From Epiperipatus broadwayi (taxonomy: Eukaryota > Onychophora > Udeonychophora > Euonychophora > Peripatidae): a DNA stretch of 64,000 nt. Location: positions 11,697,296-11,761,295 of the forward strand of contig JAQFVV010012396.1 in the NCBI GenBank assembly GCA_028023455.1, written 5' to 3'. The notes below the pieces were generated by a model that made no database searches, was not told where the DNA came from, and was given only the letters and a program-made list of their open reading frames with translations. The translations under genes were made by a program, and so were the position numbers. This document shows, piece by piece, positions 24,768-37,789 of this stretch (positions within the stretch are counted from its first letter, which is position 1; every line of letters starts with the position of its first letter).

Positions 24768-26866
24768 TGTAACGATATATAAATATGTCGTTACATTAAT
24801 TTAAAATAAAAACTTAAAAGTTCGCAAATAAAAGTAAAAAACTAAACGCTAAAATTAAAATATTGTTAAACGTGTATACATTCGCACAGATGCTAAACTT
24901 TAAAAATATTTTTTTCATAAACAAAAAAAAAAAAATATTTGAACGTATTTTTTTTAATAAAAAAATACAAGCTTGAAATATAAAAATATTTTAATAAAAA
25001 AATAATGTAAGTTAAAATAAAAACAGGTATTAATTAATTCCTGTAATCTGTAAATGGAAATGATTGTTTATTAATTATCTAAAAGCTGTTTAATTAAAAA
25101 GTCAGATGGAAAGTTAGATAAGAGAAGAAAGAAATTTTAGCTTGACCAATGGAAGCACTAGGCCTTGGCTCGGACCATGGCGAAAACAGATTAGTACGTT
25201 TTGTTCAGTAATCCTTGTGGATGATATAAAGAAAAAAATAGAGTTGAGGTAGTTTTTTTCCAACTTATTTGATGACAACGTAAGAACTTGCCTTCTCTCT
25301 CATTTTTTTTGTTTGTTTAAAAAAAAAATAATAAAATGAAAGACTGTGATACCAGAAAGGAACCAGCTAATGCTACCTCCAGAACATTTTCTTCCAATGG
25401 AGACGCCGTGGAAATTGCCAACGGAATTGAAAGCAAAGGCCTGACTCTTCTACCATGAGCTATATGAAATGAACAATTGTTAAAATCAATTAAGAACTTT
25501 CCAAGTTTTACAAATTGATAAACAAGAAAATGAAATGTTAAAACGAATCTTATCTGACTTTTGTAAGTTTTTAAATCAATTTAATAATGTTAATTTTATA
25601 TTTTTTCATTGATAAACATCATTTCCATTTTTTTTTTTTCTGATTATAGAAATTATTAAATGCATTACATTTAGTTGTCTATAGACGCTTGCATGGATTC
25701 GTTTATTAATTAGATTTTTTTTCATATTTGATCAAAATATATAGACATTATAAATAATGATACCTTACGGTGAGTATCTAAAATGTATTTATCGATGTCT
25801 TTTAAGTTATTGGTGACAACCAAGTATCTTATGGTGAATACTATTGGTACTTATAAGTTTCCCTCTCGATTGTCGGTATCAATAATTTTGTATTTTGACT
25901 TATGTTTATTTTGAAATGTTTTTGGCCGCGGAATCTATGTAATTGATCTATACCCAACATTTTTAAACAAATCTGTGCGAACGTATTTAAATGTTAAAAT
26001 TAAGTCGGGTGTGAATGGCTATATAGTTTGTAAAGTTATATTAAGGGAGGGTAATCCTAGGTTATTCATTTCGTAGTTGAATTGGTTCAATGGATTGGAT
26101 ATATTTGTGTAATTAGTAGATGTAGTATGAGGTCCGCTATGGGCAGGATTATAGATATACGCCACACACCCTCTGTTTGCCTATGGATGGGTTTGTAAGT
26201 CGGCAGAAGACAGTCTCTTTCCTATGGAGTTTTTTGTTTATTGATCTACTTGCCAACAGATGTCACATTCCTGTTGGTGGAGAATCAATCTCTTCTCTAT
26301 TTCTACTTATTGTTCAGATGTACATTCCTGACAATATAGTATTTTGTGTTGTCGTATCATTCTACATTGAATACATGAATGTATCAGATGGATTGGCGCC
26401 AGTTGATTGCGAAATTTGTTGCCTAAGGTTAAATCAGGGAAGAATACTTTCTTTTCAAATGCAGACCTATGTAGTCCATTCATACTCGACCCTCTAAATA
26501 AAATATTAAACATTATAGCAAGCTATTTTAAATGTAAAATTAAAAATTAAGATAAAAATCTAAATGTTAAACTTATTCCTCGAATTTAGAATGATTTTAT
26601 ATGGCGTAAAAAATATTTTTCTGTGTAATTTCTGGCAGGGCTTTATTATTTTATTCTTTTATATTTAAGATATAAAATTTATAGATTTTATCTCTCGCTC
26701 CCTGAGCTAGGACAATGGGCTAACGATCTAAATACTAAATAAAGGGAATCCTAACACGTATCTGCCTACTTTATAAATTTTTCTAGGCTCAAATGCCTAG
26801 ATGGCGCCCTTGGTAGTGCGGTGCGATGCGATCTCCCACTTCGTTTGAATCGTTATAATATATATA
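24768..26866 (-). mobile_element. Transposon family D, copy 2
   Basis: The ends are TTGTAACGATAT (left) and AATCGTTATAATA (right) inside (TA)n runs. The left end carries the hairpin TAACGATATATAAATATGTCGTTA. The right 120 bp (TATCTGCCTACTTTATAAAT, TTTTCTAGGCTCAAATGCC) is the reverse of the left ends at 7900 and 37830. A minus-strand frame at 26307-26513 includes SSMNGLHRSAFEKKVFFP and DLTLGNKF, which aligns with SSMNRLHRFAFEMKIFYP and YLTLGQKF of copy 3. This is the only hint of a once-coding region. No catalytic transposase motif is recognisable. Confidence 0.65.
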
Positions 26867-28825
26867 TATATATAACCTAGCTCAGAATAATAATAGCAAT
26901 AATAATAAATTGACTCATTAGACTGTGTTCTTATACCAAGGGGTCCAGACTGCCTTAAAGTCAAATAAGTATCAAAAACATACTTGACTGCATAGAAATA
27001 GCATTGAATTCTAACCCTTTAAGAATCACAATAATATCTCTATGACTAATTATAATAATCCTATTTAAATAAAGCTAAAATAATATCCCAACCAAATATT
27101 TAAGAATAATAATATTAAAATTTATTATAAGAATAAATTTATATTCTAATTTTAATTTGAAGTAAATCTCGATCTAAATCTTTATTGTATTTTAATCTTT
27201 ATCTCAGGGATATCATAAGACAGAGGAAATAAAGCATAGGATATTAAATAACATAGGGCAATTTTATGGAAATCCAATAATCCAGACAAAATTTAGAAAA
27301 ATGTGAAATAGTAATAATATCAAACAAACTATAACCACTTTGCTCTGCAATATGATGATAACTAAACTGTAAAAATAGTTACTTTAGGTCTTATAATAAT
27401 AAATTGTCCATTCACTTTACTACTGTTACACAATGCTTTATTTGCCACCCTTTTTTACAGTTTACTGTTTTTATTGCCCCAGCAATCTTCTTCAGAACTT
27501 TATATTTAGTATAATATGGTATACATTTGGCAATGCAATAAGAAAGAGTAGTTATACTTCTTGGAGAAGATAAAGGAATATTTTAGGTTTTGGATTAATT
27601 TAAGGAAAATCTCTAAGAATTTAAGAAATCTAATAAAATATAATTTGAATTATTAAAATACTCAGAAATAATCTCTTATGATGATAATACTAATCTTTAA
27701 TAGTACAAATATAATCTTATAATGCAAATATTTAAATAAAGTTTATTATTTCTTGAATAAAGTAATTGGCATATACATATCCAAATATAGCTCTGCTTAC
27801 ACACTTTAAAATAATAGTAAGTTCTACATGTGAATACAAATTAAGTCCCTCATAATAGTTTGAAACAAGTAACAAAATTTTATTTAAGTGAACAGATGTG
27901 ACATTTGAAGATGATAACTCTTATGCATGATTAATTAAATTTGGATTTATTCAATAGTTTTTCTAAATCTACAATAATTTATGAACCAATTCTCATATAC
28001 TTCTTGACAAAAATAATCATTTTCATAAGTGTAACACACATATTAAATAGAATGATGTGTTATAAATGTGCAAAAAATTAAATACTGAATCCAATCAGTG
28101 TCTGTAATGAATGATAAATAGAAATACGGAAACATAAATAAAGTCAAACTACACAATTTTAAATTCTACAAAAAAAAATAAATTTATTTACAAAAACAAT
28201 ATTTAGAATTTACAAATCAATATTTACGTTTTATTGTACAACACACAAAATACAAGTAATTTTCAATTAACGTGACTATTTACAGATTCCAATAAAATAA
28301 TTTTATAGTTACAAATTTTCAAATACAATAAACAAGATATCAGTTTGGTAATACATCCATCTATCCAAAATGAATTTGCTTAACCTTTTTAATAAAACTA
28401 TAATTATTTCTTAATAATACTATATTTCACAGTGGGCAAATATTTGAATTACAGCTGGTATAATTTAAATTATATATCTTCCCTTTTTACATTAAATAAA
28501 GTGAAACAATATAAAATATTGCTATACCTTTTGGTGATTTTATAAATTACTATTCACCTAAATGAAAATCAGGTTTTACTTTTTCCATAATAGTTTTATG
28601 GTTACTTTATTGAGTTAACCAGAAAATAAACATATATGTTATTTGACTACTAATTACTTAGCAATAATTAAACTTTTTAAAATATAAATTTTAAAATATT
28701 TCATATATATAAAACAAACAAGAATTTTGAACTAAAAAATAATCCAAGTCATATCTCACATTAACATACAGGTTTGAAATTGCCATATAAGAATTACTCC
28801 TATTATAATCCTTTTTCCTATTTTT
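26867..28825. other. AT-rich sequence without recognised genes
   Basis: Mostly AT-rich. A motif at 27430-27500 (GCTTTATTTGCCACCC...CAGCAATCTTCTTCAGAAC) weakly resembles 22510-22580 and may be another old repeat. No exon found. Confidence 0.4.
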
Positions 28826-29035
28826 AAAACGGGCAAAATTCTCCATACAGTAGGGTCACTCAGTGCAAGCTAGAATAATCAATGAATGCCAGAAGGCTTG
28901 TGCATAAAATCTCTAACTAGTGCCTACTCATCCAATGTTCTTAGACTAGTTTCTGTCTTGTTGCCTTCATCAGTTAGAAGCCTTGTATCTGAGAGCACTG
29001 CTCCTAGATCTTAGGATTGAGTGCAACCCTCCAGC
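28826..29035 (+). repeat. MITE family A, single arm
   Basis: AAAACGGGCAAAATTCTCC, then ACTCAGTGCAAGCTAGAATA, TGTGCATAAAATCTC, TAGACTAGTTTCTG and TCTGAGAGCACTGCTCCTAG match the left half of the 11690 copy. Confidence 0.7.
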
Positions 29036-29056
29036 AACCTTTTATCTCTACTTAAC

Positions 29057-29640
29057 TACAAAACTACGAGAATAAAATTGAAAACACAATATTTTCAATC
29101 TAAAGTCAATGACATATAATCATATAGGTCTGAACTCAGTTCAGTATCCATATATTTTGGTGTCTTTGGTTCTTTAATAACCATAGCCACAACTATCCTA
29201 TTAGGACTGGTATTAAACCACTAAACATCACATGATTATCATTTCTTATGCTTGCTCATAACTTATTAAAACAGGCAAAATTCTCGATATAGTAGTGCCA
29301 CTCAGTGCATATTGTATGAGTAGGCACTAGATAGAGATTTTATGCACAAGCCTTCTGGCATCCATTATTCTGGCTTGCACTGAGTGGCATTGCTGTATGG
29401 AGAGTTTTGCCTGTTTTAATAACATTTATGAGCAAGCATAAGAAATGGTGGTCGTGATGTTTAGTGGTTTAATATCAGTTCTACCTAATAGGATAGTGGT
29501 AGCTATGGTTATGTAAGAACAAAAAACACCAAAATGTATAGGTACAGAACTGAGTTCAGACCTATATGACAATATAAGTTAAATGAGCTTAGATTGTAAA
29601 TATTATTGTGTTTTTAATTTTATTCTCTTAGTTTTGCAGG
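29057..29640. mobile_element. Long fold-back element related to MITE family A
   Basis: Left arm about 29057-29306 and right arm about 29378-29640 are imperfect reverse complements over ~250 bp. Matching blocks include ATAGGTCTGAACTCAGTTC / GAACTGAGTTCAGACCTATA, CTATCCTATTAGGACTGGTA / CAGTTCTACCTAATAGGATA and CATAAGAAATGGTGGTCGTG / CATGATTATCATTTCTTATG. The inner part holds the family-A segment with CACTCAGTGCATA and TGTGCATAAAATCTC. A transcript would form a very long dsRNA stem. Confidence 0.75.
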
Positions 29641-31627
29641 TGGTATAATATGGGTTACTAATTAATTCAGTCTCTAATTAGTATATTTGAGATACTAGTC
29701 TTGAGAACTGGGTTATACAGATATGCAAATAGATGCTATCTATTTTAATTAAAGCACATTAAGTCAGTTAAAAACATTTACGTTTATGTATAGATTGTGA
29801 TCATGTTGTTACAAAGTACCTATAGTACACTAACTGCTTGCTGCATGTTTTCTTATGAGTGCTGGTGGAGGTCACCCTCATGCTTCTAGTTTAGGTAAAG
29901 CAAACTATTTTAGAATGGGAACACAAGGGTCCAGATTGTTATAAGCTTATGCGATTCACTGAACTATAAATGTTTGATTCATAGCAAGTTATTCAGTCTT
30001 AGGGCACCGAGCATTTGATGCTGAAACCCATGAATAACAACCCATTTCCACCTTTGTTAATATTTTGATTTGTGCCATAGCATATGTCAGTAGACCTAAC
30101 ATAAACCAGTTTTCCCACCCTTATGTTAAATGGTTATTCAGTGCTCAGCTGAACCCTAATCTACATTATCATGCTAACCTGAAAATCTTTGGGGCTAATT
30201 ATGTGCTCAACTCTTAACCTATTCTATATAAACAGATGCCACAGAAGCACTATGTTTAGTTATATAACTTTGGCCATATGTTCCATGTGATTTGGCAGAC
30301 TGCAAACTGGCTAGGATTTGGCATATTAATGTAGGCATAAACATGATCACCGCAGATTATTGTATTAAAATATAATGAGAGATTATGTAATTACTGGTCT
30401 CATTAACTATGTGATGCCTGCGAGCATAATATCTCATCTACCAATTATATAAATATTGTGTGTTTTATTTATGATTATTTTATTTATTAAAGTATTATTT
30501 CAAATATAAATCATTTCAATTTTTATTGCTTGTAGTCAATTCATATTCAACTCCATATTAATTCGTGTGCATCATTATATATATATATGAATATTTCTTT
30601 AGTAGAATTAGTGATTAACTATTAATATATTATTAGTTCACTTAGCCATGCATGCACAGTGATATTAATTTATTCATTTACTCCTTGAGTCTGTTGCTTT
30701 CCCCTTTGCGACTGCTGGCCCATGATTAAATTAAATTCATGTGTAACTTAAGTTATGGAGTAAGGTAGAGCAAGTTGGTCAAATCCTGGATCTTCCATTT
30801 GGATTCGATCAGCTTTAGTGTGGATGCACAAATCTTACCGGTACAATATTTGGGCCTATATGTTGGTCACCAAAATGTTTATTAGTAAACAATGTACCAA
30901 GCTGAATACTGATAAGTGAAAATATATAAAAGTCCATGGAAGTATATGTCTTGAGTCTTTGTTCAGGTTGCTATTTCATATATTGATGTTGGTTATTACT
31001 GCTGAGGATATCATATTAAGTATTGATCAATATGGAAATGTATGCATCACTATATTGCTATCTAAGTTATATTGGGTGATAATTTTTGTGATATTTTATG
31101 TTAGAATACTGATGACTATTTAATTCTTCTAAATAGTATTTCAATCTAAGAATCAGTACAATATTTATTGTTCAATATTTTCTGGATTCATCTTTATATT
31201 GGGTCCCACAGTAGAATACATTGACTAGTATATCAATAATAAAACTACCATATTCTATAATCCAGTTCAAGGGAAATATTAATTATAATGATCATCAAAA
31301 TATTAAAATGTAGACTCAGGTAATAAAGTAATGCCAAAAAATAACTGAATGGTTTATTTCCAAGTTCATATAAAGTTCAAGAACTTGAAATATGGTAATA
31401 AAAGTGGATCTTGAATTGAGAGTTCATTACTTGGATTATGGAAAACATGATTACAGTGATCACATCAAAATATTAAAATGCAGATATAGAACATTGAAGA
31501 AATAACAAGATTTTATTAAATGAAATATAAATTTAATAATGAAAGATAATGCTTGAACAATAATTTTAATTTATACACTTATTATCAAAAACATTAATTC
31601 AGATATATGTATGGAACTTAGAAGAGA
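29641..31627. other. Sequence without recognised genes
   Basis: Composition is less extreme than the flanks, but I find no open frame, splice-supported exon or known repeat. It could contain old unrecognised transposon sequence. Confidence 0.4.
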
Positions 31628-31735
31628 GCTGGATTTATGTCTTTAAAGCTATAAGTGTAAAACACAGACTTTCACATATTGGCTGGATTTATGTCTTTAA
31701 AGCTATAAGTGTAAAACACAGACTTTCACATATTC
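31628..31735 (+). repeat. Tandem duplication, period 54
   Basis: Two adjacent identical copies begin GCTGGATTTATGTCTTTAAA and end ACTTTCACATATT. Near-perfect identity implies a recent duplication. Confidence 0.9.
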
Positions 31736-32428
31736 TAAAGTAAAATAAATTGAACAATTCAATAGCAAATTTATAATTCTAATTTGAATAAATCATTTTT
31801 TTTTTACTTTTCGAAGAATCATCTATCTATAAATCTGATTTTTAAAAATGCAGTTTCTTAAAGATTTTGTTACATTAAAAGTTACAATAACAAATAAGAT
31901 TAAAATTCAAGTTCTTATTTCTGATATATTTTAATAATTTCCTGTTGGTAATAACAGTAAACATAAGACTTCTTAATTTTATATAGATATGTTTCCTATG
32001 ATATATTTACAGTCAGTAATATAATGAAAAAGTTAATTTTGAAGCAACTTACACTAAACTCTGTAGATAGCACTTCTAAACAGATGTTGTGAAGCTTCAT
32101 GAAATAGTCATCACTGCATATAATCAATTGGCAAAATTTGGAAGTTAATTGATATTGAATCTTTCACGATCACTTCTACAAATCACTGCCCTGCCACCAA
32201 GACATATGATCTGAAGTTAATTTTTCATAGAACCAAGCTTCAGTTCAAATATAGCAATATACTATAATTAAAAAAGATTATTCTTTGTTTTCAGATGAAA
32301 TGTGGAAAGAAAATTTATATTACAAGCTAACTTAAGATTTTTTTAAGACAGCCAATACATAACCCAGCTACTCACCCAATTACTGATCATAAATCTATTA
32401 TTAGTTTGATGGCAAAAATCACATTAAT

Positions 32429-32824
32429 CTAGGACAGTTAGATAAATAAAGTGTTAACAACTCTAAAAATTGAAAACACAGTTGTAATATGATATAGAAT
32501 TCACATTTTATTCAACACATATCATACATCTATAGAAACCAGGATCATTATTTTAAGTACTTCCCTTTTTGTGTTATTATTTTTTCCTGCTCTTAATTGG
32601 CCATTTATATTAAAATAGTAATCAATTGCATTATCTACCATTTATTAATCTAGAAAAGTTAGATGAATATCAAAGTGCTAATTCTAAAAATTGAAAACAC
32701 AATTGCAATATGAGTTTTGTTTGAGAGGTCATACATTTATAAAAACCAGACCCATTGTTTTAAGTGTTTTACTTTTGTCTTGGTCTTTTCCTGCTCTAAA
32801 TTAACTCTTTATATTAAAATAGTA
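32429..32824 (+). repeat. Diverged direct duplication of about 190 bp
   Basis: 32429-32620 and 32650-32824 share CTAAAAATTGAAAACACA, TTTTCCTGCTCT and TTTATATTAAAATAGTA in the same order, with many substitutions and small indels. Confidence 0.65.
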
Positions 32825-33413
32825 CTTTGACTATTTGTGCTGTCTCTCTCCCAACTCTATTAATTTATTCCAAATGAAAAACAACCATATATTTAAGATC
32901 AGATAAAATTGCATTTTCAGCTAAGAGTAGCTAGATATCTAATTTATATTAGAATGGCTTATTTACTTAGTAATGAATTAGCTACAGGACCCTCTCTATG
33001 TTTAAATTTCAGATGATAGCAGACCAAAGAAAGATATAGATAATAAATAAAAGATGGAAGATTTTACCTATATTAATGCAAAATATTAAGAATATCTTTA
33101 TTTCAAAAATTGTCTCTAATTAAGGCAATATTGCCTTTAAAAAAGACCAATTTTTTATGCGTTGTTTTTCTAGAAGGCGGTTTTTGATACAAAATTACTG
33201 TTACGTTTAAGACTAATGAATTCAGTCTTTAAAAAAAAACATCTTTTCATCATACATATCTTAATGCATTAAACTTTTATTTCGGTTATGGTTGTGTGTG
33301 TGAACACATTATTTGGATTCATTTCTGTATACATTTGCCTGTTGATAATAACATTATGCCAATATTTTGATCATCATCTGAATAAGAGACCATTCAGAGA
33401 TGCTGCAGAAATG

Positions 33414-34920
33414 CCCAAAAATCAATATATTTTTTTTTTTTCAAATTATTAATTTCAAAATAATTATATCATCTCTCATTATAAAAATAAAAATTATTAA
33501 AAATTAACTAATTTTAAAATTAATAAAAATCTTAAATACTAATATATTTTATTTAAAACAAATTACAAAAAAAATTATAAAACCACCCATTAAAAAAAAC
33601 AAACTTAAAACTAAAAAAATCACACCTTCCATTAATATAAAAAAATTTAAATTATTAATCAATATAATATTATTAAAAATTAGAAGGAGAAGGATTAAAT
33701 TAACCCTTATTAAAAAGAAAAAAAACATCTTTCTATTAGACCAATTAAACTAAAAACCTCCAATGAATAAAAAAACAACCTAAATGATACAATCTTAACA
33801 ATTCCTCTCAAAATAAATAACTTTAAACCTAAAATTTATAATAATAACATTAAATTAAATTTTCCATATTTAAATGATTCATATTATCCTATCTACCAAC
33901 TTAATTTATTAATAATTTATTTGATTATTTTTTATTTATTTATTTAAAATCATTTCCATTTATTTATTTACTTTTTTTCTTTAATTTTATTATATTTCTT
34001 TTTCCTATTAAATTATATAAATTTAAACTTAATTAATCTGATAGATTAAATTATATTAGGAGAGAATCTTACTATTTTTTTATTAAATTCAATGATTAAT
34101 ATTGTGATTATAGATAATATTGATTCCAAATCCTATCCACTTCCTTCCAAGAATTATATATCCCATTCCTTTCTATATTTTTTTTATTCTCTTCTTAATA
34201 TTAATATTCCTATCTCATAAGAAATTTCTTCTAACCTTTCATTTATTATATATCATATATCGATAATTGATCAGTTTGACTACAATTTTATCTAATTAAA
34301 TAGATAGAATTTTTTTTCAACAAATTTATCTTCTATTCATTCCCCAAATAAAAATCATTAATTAATGTTTATAGACTCATGATTTTTATTTAACTATATT
34401 TTTTTCATTTTGATCAAATATATAGACATTCAAAAATGATACCTTACTGAGTATCTAAAATGTATTTATTCAGTCTTTAATCATTTACAACAATATCTAT
34501 GTGAATACTATGTTATTATAATTTCCCCTTTCATATCAATATTTTATATTTTGATCTTATTTTATTAAATGTTTTTACCAATCTATAACCGATCTTACAC
34601 TATTAACAACTTTTTAATCCCATCTTCACTAATTAAAATGTAAAATTAGAATATAATATAATTAAATTAATAAACAAATCAAATAAAATAATTAAAAAAT
34701 AAAACAATACTAAATAATTTAAATCTTATATATATTCAAAAAAATGTTTTACTAATTCTCAGCTTATTTTATTTATTTTTTAATGTTGAATCTATTGAAA
34801 GATGATTTATTAAATCTCTCACTCCCACTGACACACCACCAAATTTTATTTTTTTTCTCATCCCCTAATTGTCACTCTCCCATATATAATTCAAATTCTA
34901 TTACTCAATAGTAATAATTA
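33414..34920. other. G-depleted tract (269 bases with no G at its start)
   Basis: Bases 33414-33682 contain no G at all on the plus strand while C is present. G stays rare to about 34920. An eroded copy of transposon D is embedded (about 33930-34870), in which G bases present in copy 2 (25620-26700) are missing or replaced. No gene visible. Confidence 0.8.
33930..34870 (-). mobile_element. Transposon family D, copy 4, eroded
   Basis: GATCAAATATATAGACATTC, GATACCTTACTGAGTATC, TAAAATGTATTTATTCAG and ATTTTATATTTTGATCTTAT align in order with 25730-25920 of copy 2. The corresponding copy-2 bases lost here are largely G. Confidence 0.6.
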
Positions 34921-35412
34921 GAGCTATACATATCTCAGCACTAATTATATTATTGTTATGCACCCTAATAACAATACAATCTATTTTCATTCCTACATGC
35001 AGATCATAAGCTTATATAATTAGGAAATTTAAACAATGATAATAAATGAAATGATTTTGCATCAGACTTCCATGGACTTAATATTTATCCTAATATAATT
35101 GTCTAAATCTAATCCATTTAAGACTATAATATGCAGATAGAAGTTGGATACATTTTTAGTCTGCTATGTCGAATGCACTGATATTGCTTCAATTATATAT
35201 GTATACAGTATTTTAGACATATAAAATTGGATTATACATTTTATTAAATATAAGGAGATATAAAGTTTTAAAGTATACTGTCTTTTTTTCTTTAATTCAT
35301 GAGTTTGGTATTAGCAGCACCAATTTTTTTTTCTAAATTTTCCTTTGGTTCATACACTTGTCAACCCTTCTCTCTCCTCATTATCTCCTTCCAGATTCTT
35401 TCATACTACTAG

Positions 35413-35690
35413 ACTGCCCATTATCAGATTTTTAATAGTATGGATGGCTGAAAACTTGGAGAGTGAAGTAAATTGAAGCTTGTCCATTAAAGTTTGAACA
35501 TTTGCTATCTTAATATAAACTGTGCACTGGTTATATATTTGTGTGGGAGATTATGATCTGGACCAACTGATGAATGCTAGTTTAGCATGAAATATGGAAA
35601 TATAGATCATGTGTATCGGTTATATGAGATAGAGATGATAGCTGAAGGGGGTTTAAAAATCTGTGTTCAAACCCCCTATATAATCGTCTC
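35413..35690. repeat. MITE family C, partial copy
   Basis: ATCAGATTTTTAATAGTATG, TCCATTAAAGTTTGAACATT, CTGGACCAACTGATGAATGC and the tail TGTATCGGTTATATGAGATA match 9950-10290 and 24600-24750. Confidence 0.65.
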
Positions 35691-35874
35691 AATTCCAAGT
35701 ATATATATATAAATTATACTTGTATTCGAATATTATAGAATAAGTTGTAAAAAATATGACGAAGAAGTTATTGGATTATTTTAAGATTTGAATAAAAAAA
35801 AGCGAGTCATTCTCTACATTTTGGATAAAACCATATTTATGCTCATTTTCCCATTCGCAACACCCGCCCCGACG

Positions 35875-35900
35875 CCCCCCCCCCCCCCCCCCCCCCCCCC
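35875..35900 (+). repeat. Poly-C tract in a short GC-rich island
   Basis: An uninterrupted C run of over 20 bases, followed by GCGCGGCGGCGGCACC, in otherwise AT-rich DNA. The proline-rich open frame across it (35788-35988) is an artefact of the run. Confidence 0.9.
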
Positions 35901-37789
35901 ACCTACCTCCCTGCGCGGCGGCGGCACCCCTCCGCCAACACTCTCCTTCAAAAGGAATTGTTTTAAATTGTTAACTGGTTCACTTTAGTCTCTTCTGTTA
36001 CTGTGAAAATATACGCAGTATTAGTAAGACGCCCTTAAGTCATTTAAATTTTTTTAGAAATTAGCTAATTACAGAAAACATTTTACACAATTTATCGTTA
36101 TTATTTGTAATTATGCAAAAAAAAAAAAAATTATTGCATACACACTTTTTTGTTATTTCTATAATTTTAATGAAAATAAAGAATAATTAAAATATTAAAC
36201 CGTAGATAAAGTTACAATAGGAGATAGAAGATTAGACATTTACTTGAAGAAAACTTGCAGCGCAGATTTATTCAAGTTTTTATAATCCAGAATAATCCCT
36301 GAAATAAATAATCATAAATAATAAACAAATATTACAATAATATTAATTTTTTAAAAAGTATAAAAATTAAAAATATATAATTCAAAATTTATGATTTGAA
36401 GTAATTCGATAACTAGAATTATTATCTCTTTTCTGTATAATTTCTAATGTTAAATACATAAATGTTAAGACATTTTAGCCAGAGGTAGACATGTTTATAC
36501 ATTTTAGCTTTTATTTTATGCTAAGCATGCTTTCAATACATAGTTAAATGTCCTAACATTTATTTATATATTTAACAGTATAATGATTTGTAATATTTTT
36601 ATTAATTAAGATAGCAAAATATGTAATGTTTACATAAGAATAAATTTGGGTTGTTTGATTTGGGTGTGTGTATATATATATATAATTAAACTATATATAA
36701 TCAAAGTATGTGTATATATAATTGAACTATAAATAATCAGGATAAAATCAAAACTTGAAGCAATGTGGAATAAATGAAAAAAAAAAATTCTTTTTAATAA
36801 TTTATAAAAGTTAGATTTAAAATTATACATTGAATAAAAATAATCATATGTTCCCATTATGGGATGTTTTTTTTTTTTTTACACACACAAATAAAAAGCA
36901 AATATATATATATATATATAAATAGGTTCTGCAACTAATATATTATTTTGACAGAAAATTTTCTAATATTATTTTAATGAAAACAAAAAGCTTTCTGCAA
37001 ATATATTATCGTCTTCAATTCACAAGAGTATGTGCACAATTAATAATTAATACGTGTTAAAAATGTTAAATCACTTTTTTGATGTTTCAAAGGCCTAGCT
37101 TAGGAATTTTAAATTTTAATGCTGTATTATTAATTGTTCCTATAGACTTGTGGAATATAATTTTACATTTCACTAGTTTAATTATTTTGTTGTTGTATAT
37201 CTATGTTAATATATATATTGACATCTACATATTTTTTGAAGAATAATTTATGCTATATTTATATTTAAATGAAATGTGATAATTATATATCAATATAATT
37301 ACAGAGTTTAAATTAAAAGTAATGACATTGTTTCCTTGCATATTCTATTCCTTATTAGTTATCATTACAATATATATAATGTAATGAGCCGGTCATTGCC
37401 ACAAGAAAAGGGGGAATGCACATAACTATGGTTGGATTTGGGAACTTTGGATAGGATGCTGGTGATGTTGTGACAAAATGCTTAGTCTATGATCATGTCT
37501 ATCTTCAATGGGATAGCTCAATGTTTACTCATTAAATCTAGATGCAATTTGGACTAGTTTGTGCACATCTCACCCCTCTTTCTGGCTCCATTACACCTTA
37601 GTTTTCAAACTCAGAAAGAATTTGCACTCATCTCTCTTCAGGCATGGGCTTACTCAGTTTAACAATTACTGCACCTCTATATAAGTGAGGATCAATTAAT
37701 ACACTCTCCCAGAATATTCTGAATATCAGTATACATATAAAGAGAAATGTGTGGATATTAATGTTTAGTATATATATATATATATTATA
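35901..37789. other. AT-rich sequence with MITE and TA-repeat fragments
   Basis: 36505-36540 (GCTTTTATTTTATGCTAAGC, then ATGCTTTCAATACATAG) matches one arm of the fold-back at 43850-43976. (TA)n runs at about 36670, 36900 and 37765. No gene. Confidence 0.5.

Noticed and set aside
26177-26497. 106-residue open frame
   Set aside because: Antisense within transposon D. The conserved frame between D copies is on the other strand.
35788-35988. Proline-rich open frame
   Set aside because: Created by the poly-C run, with no splice sites or conservation evidence.
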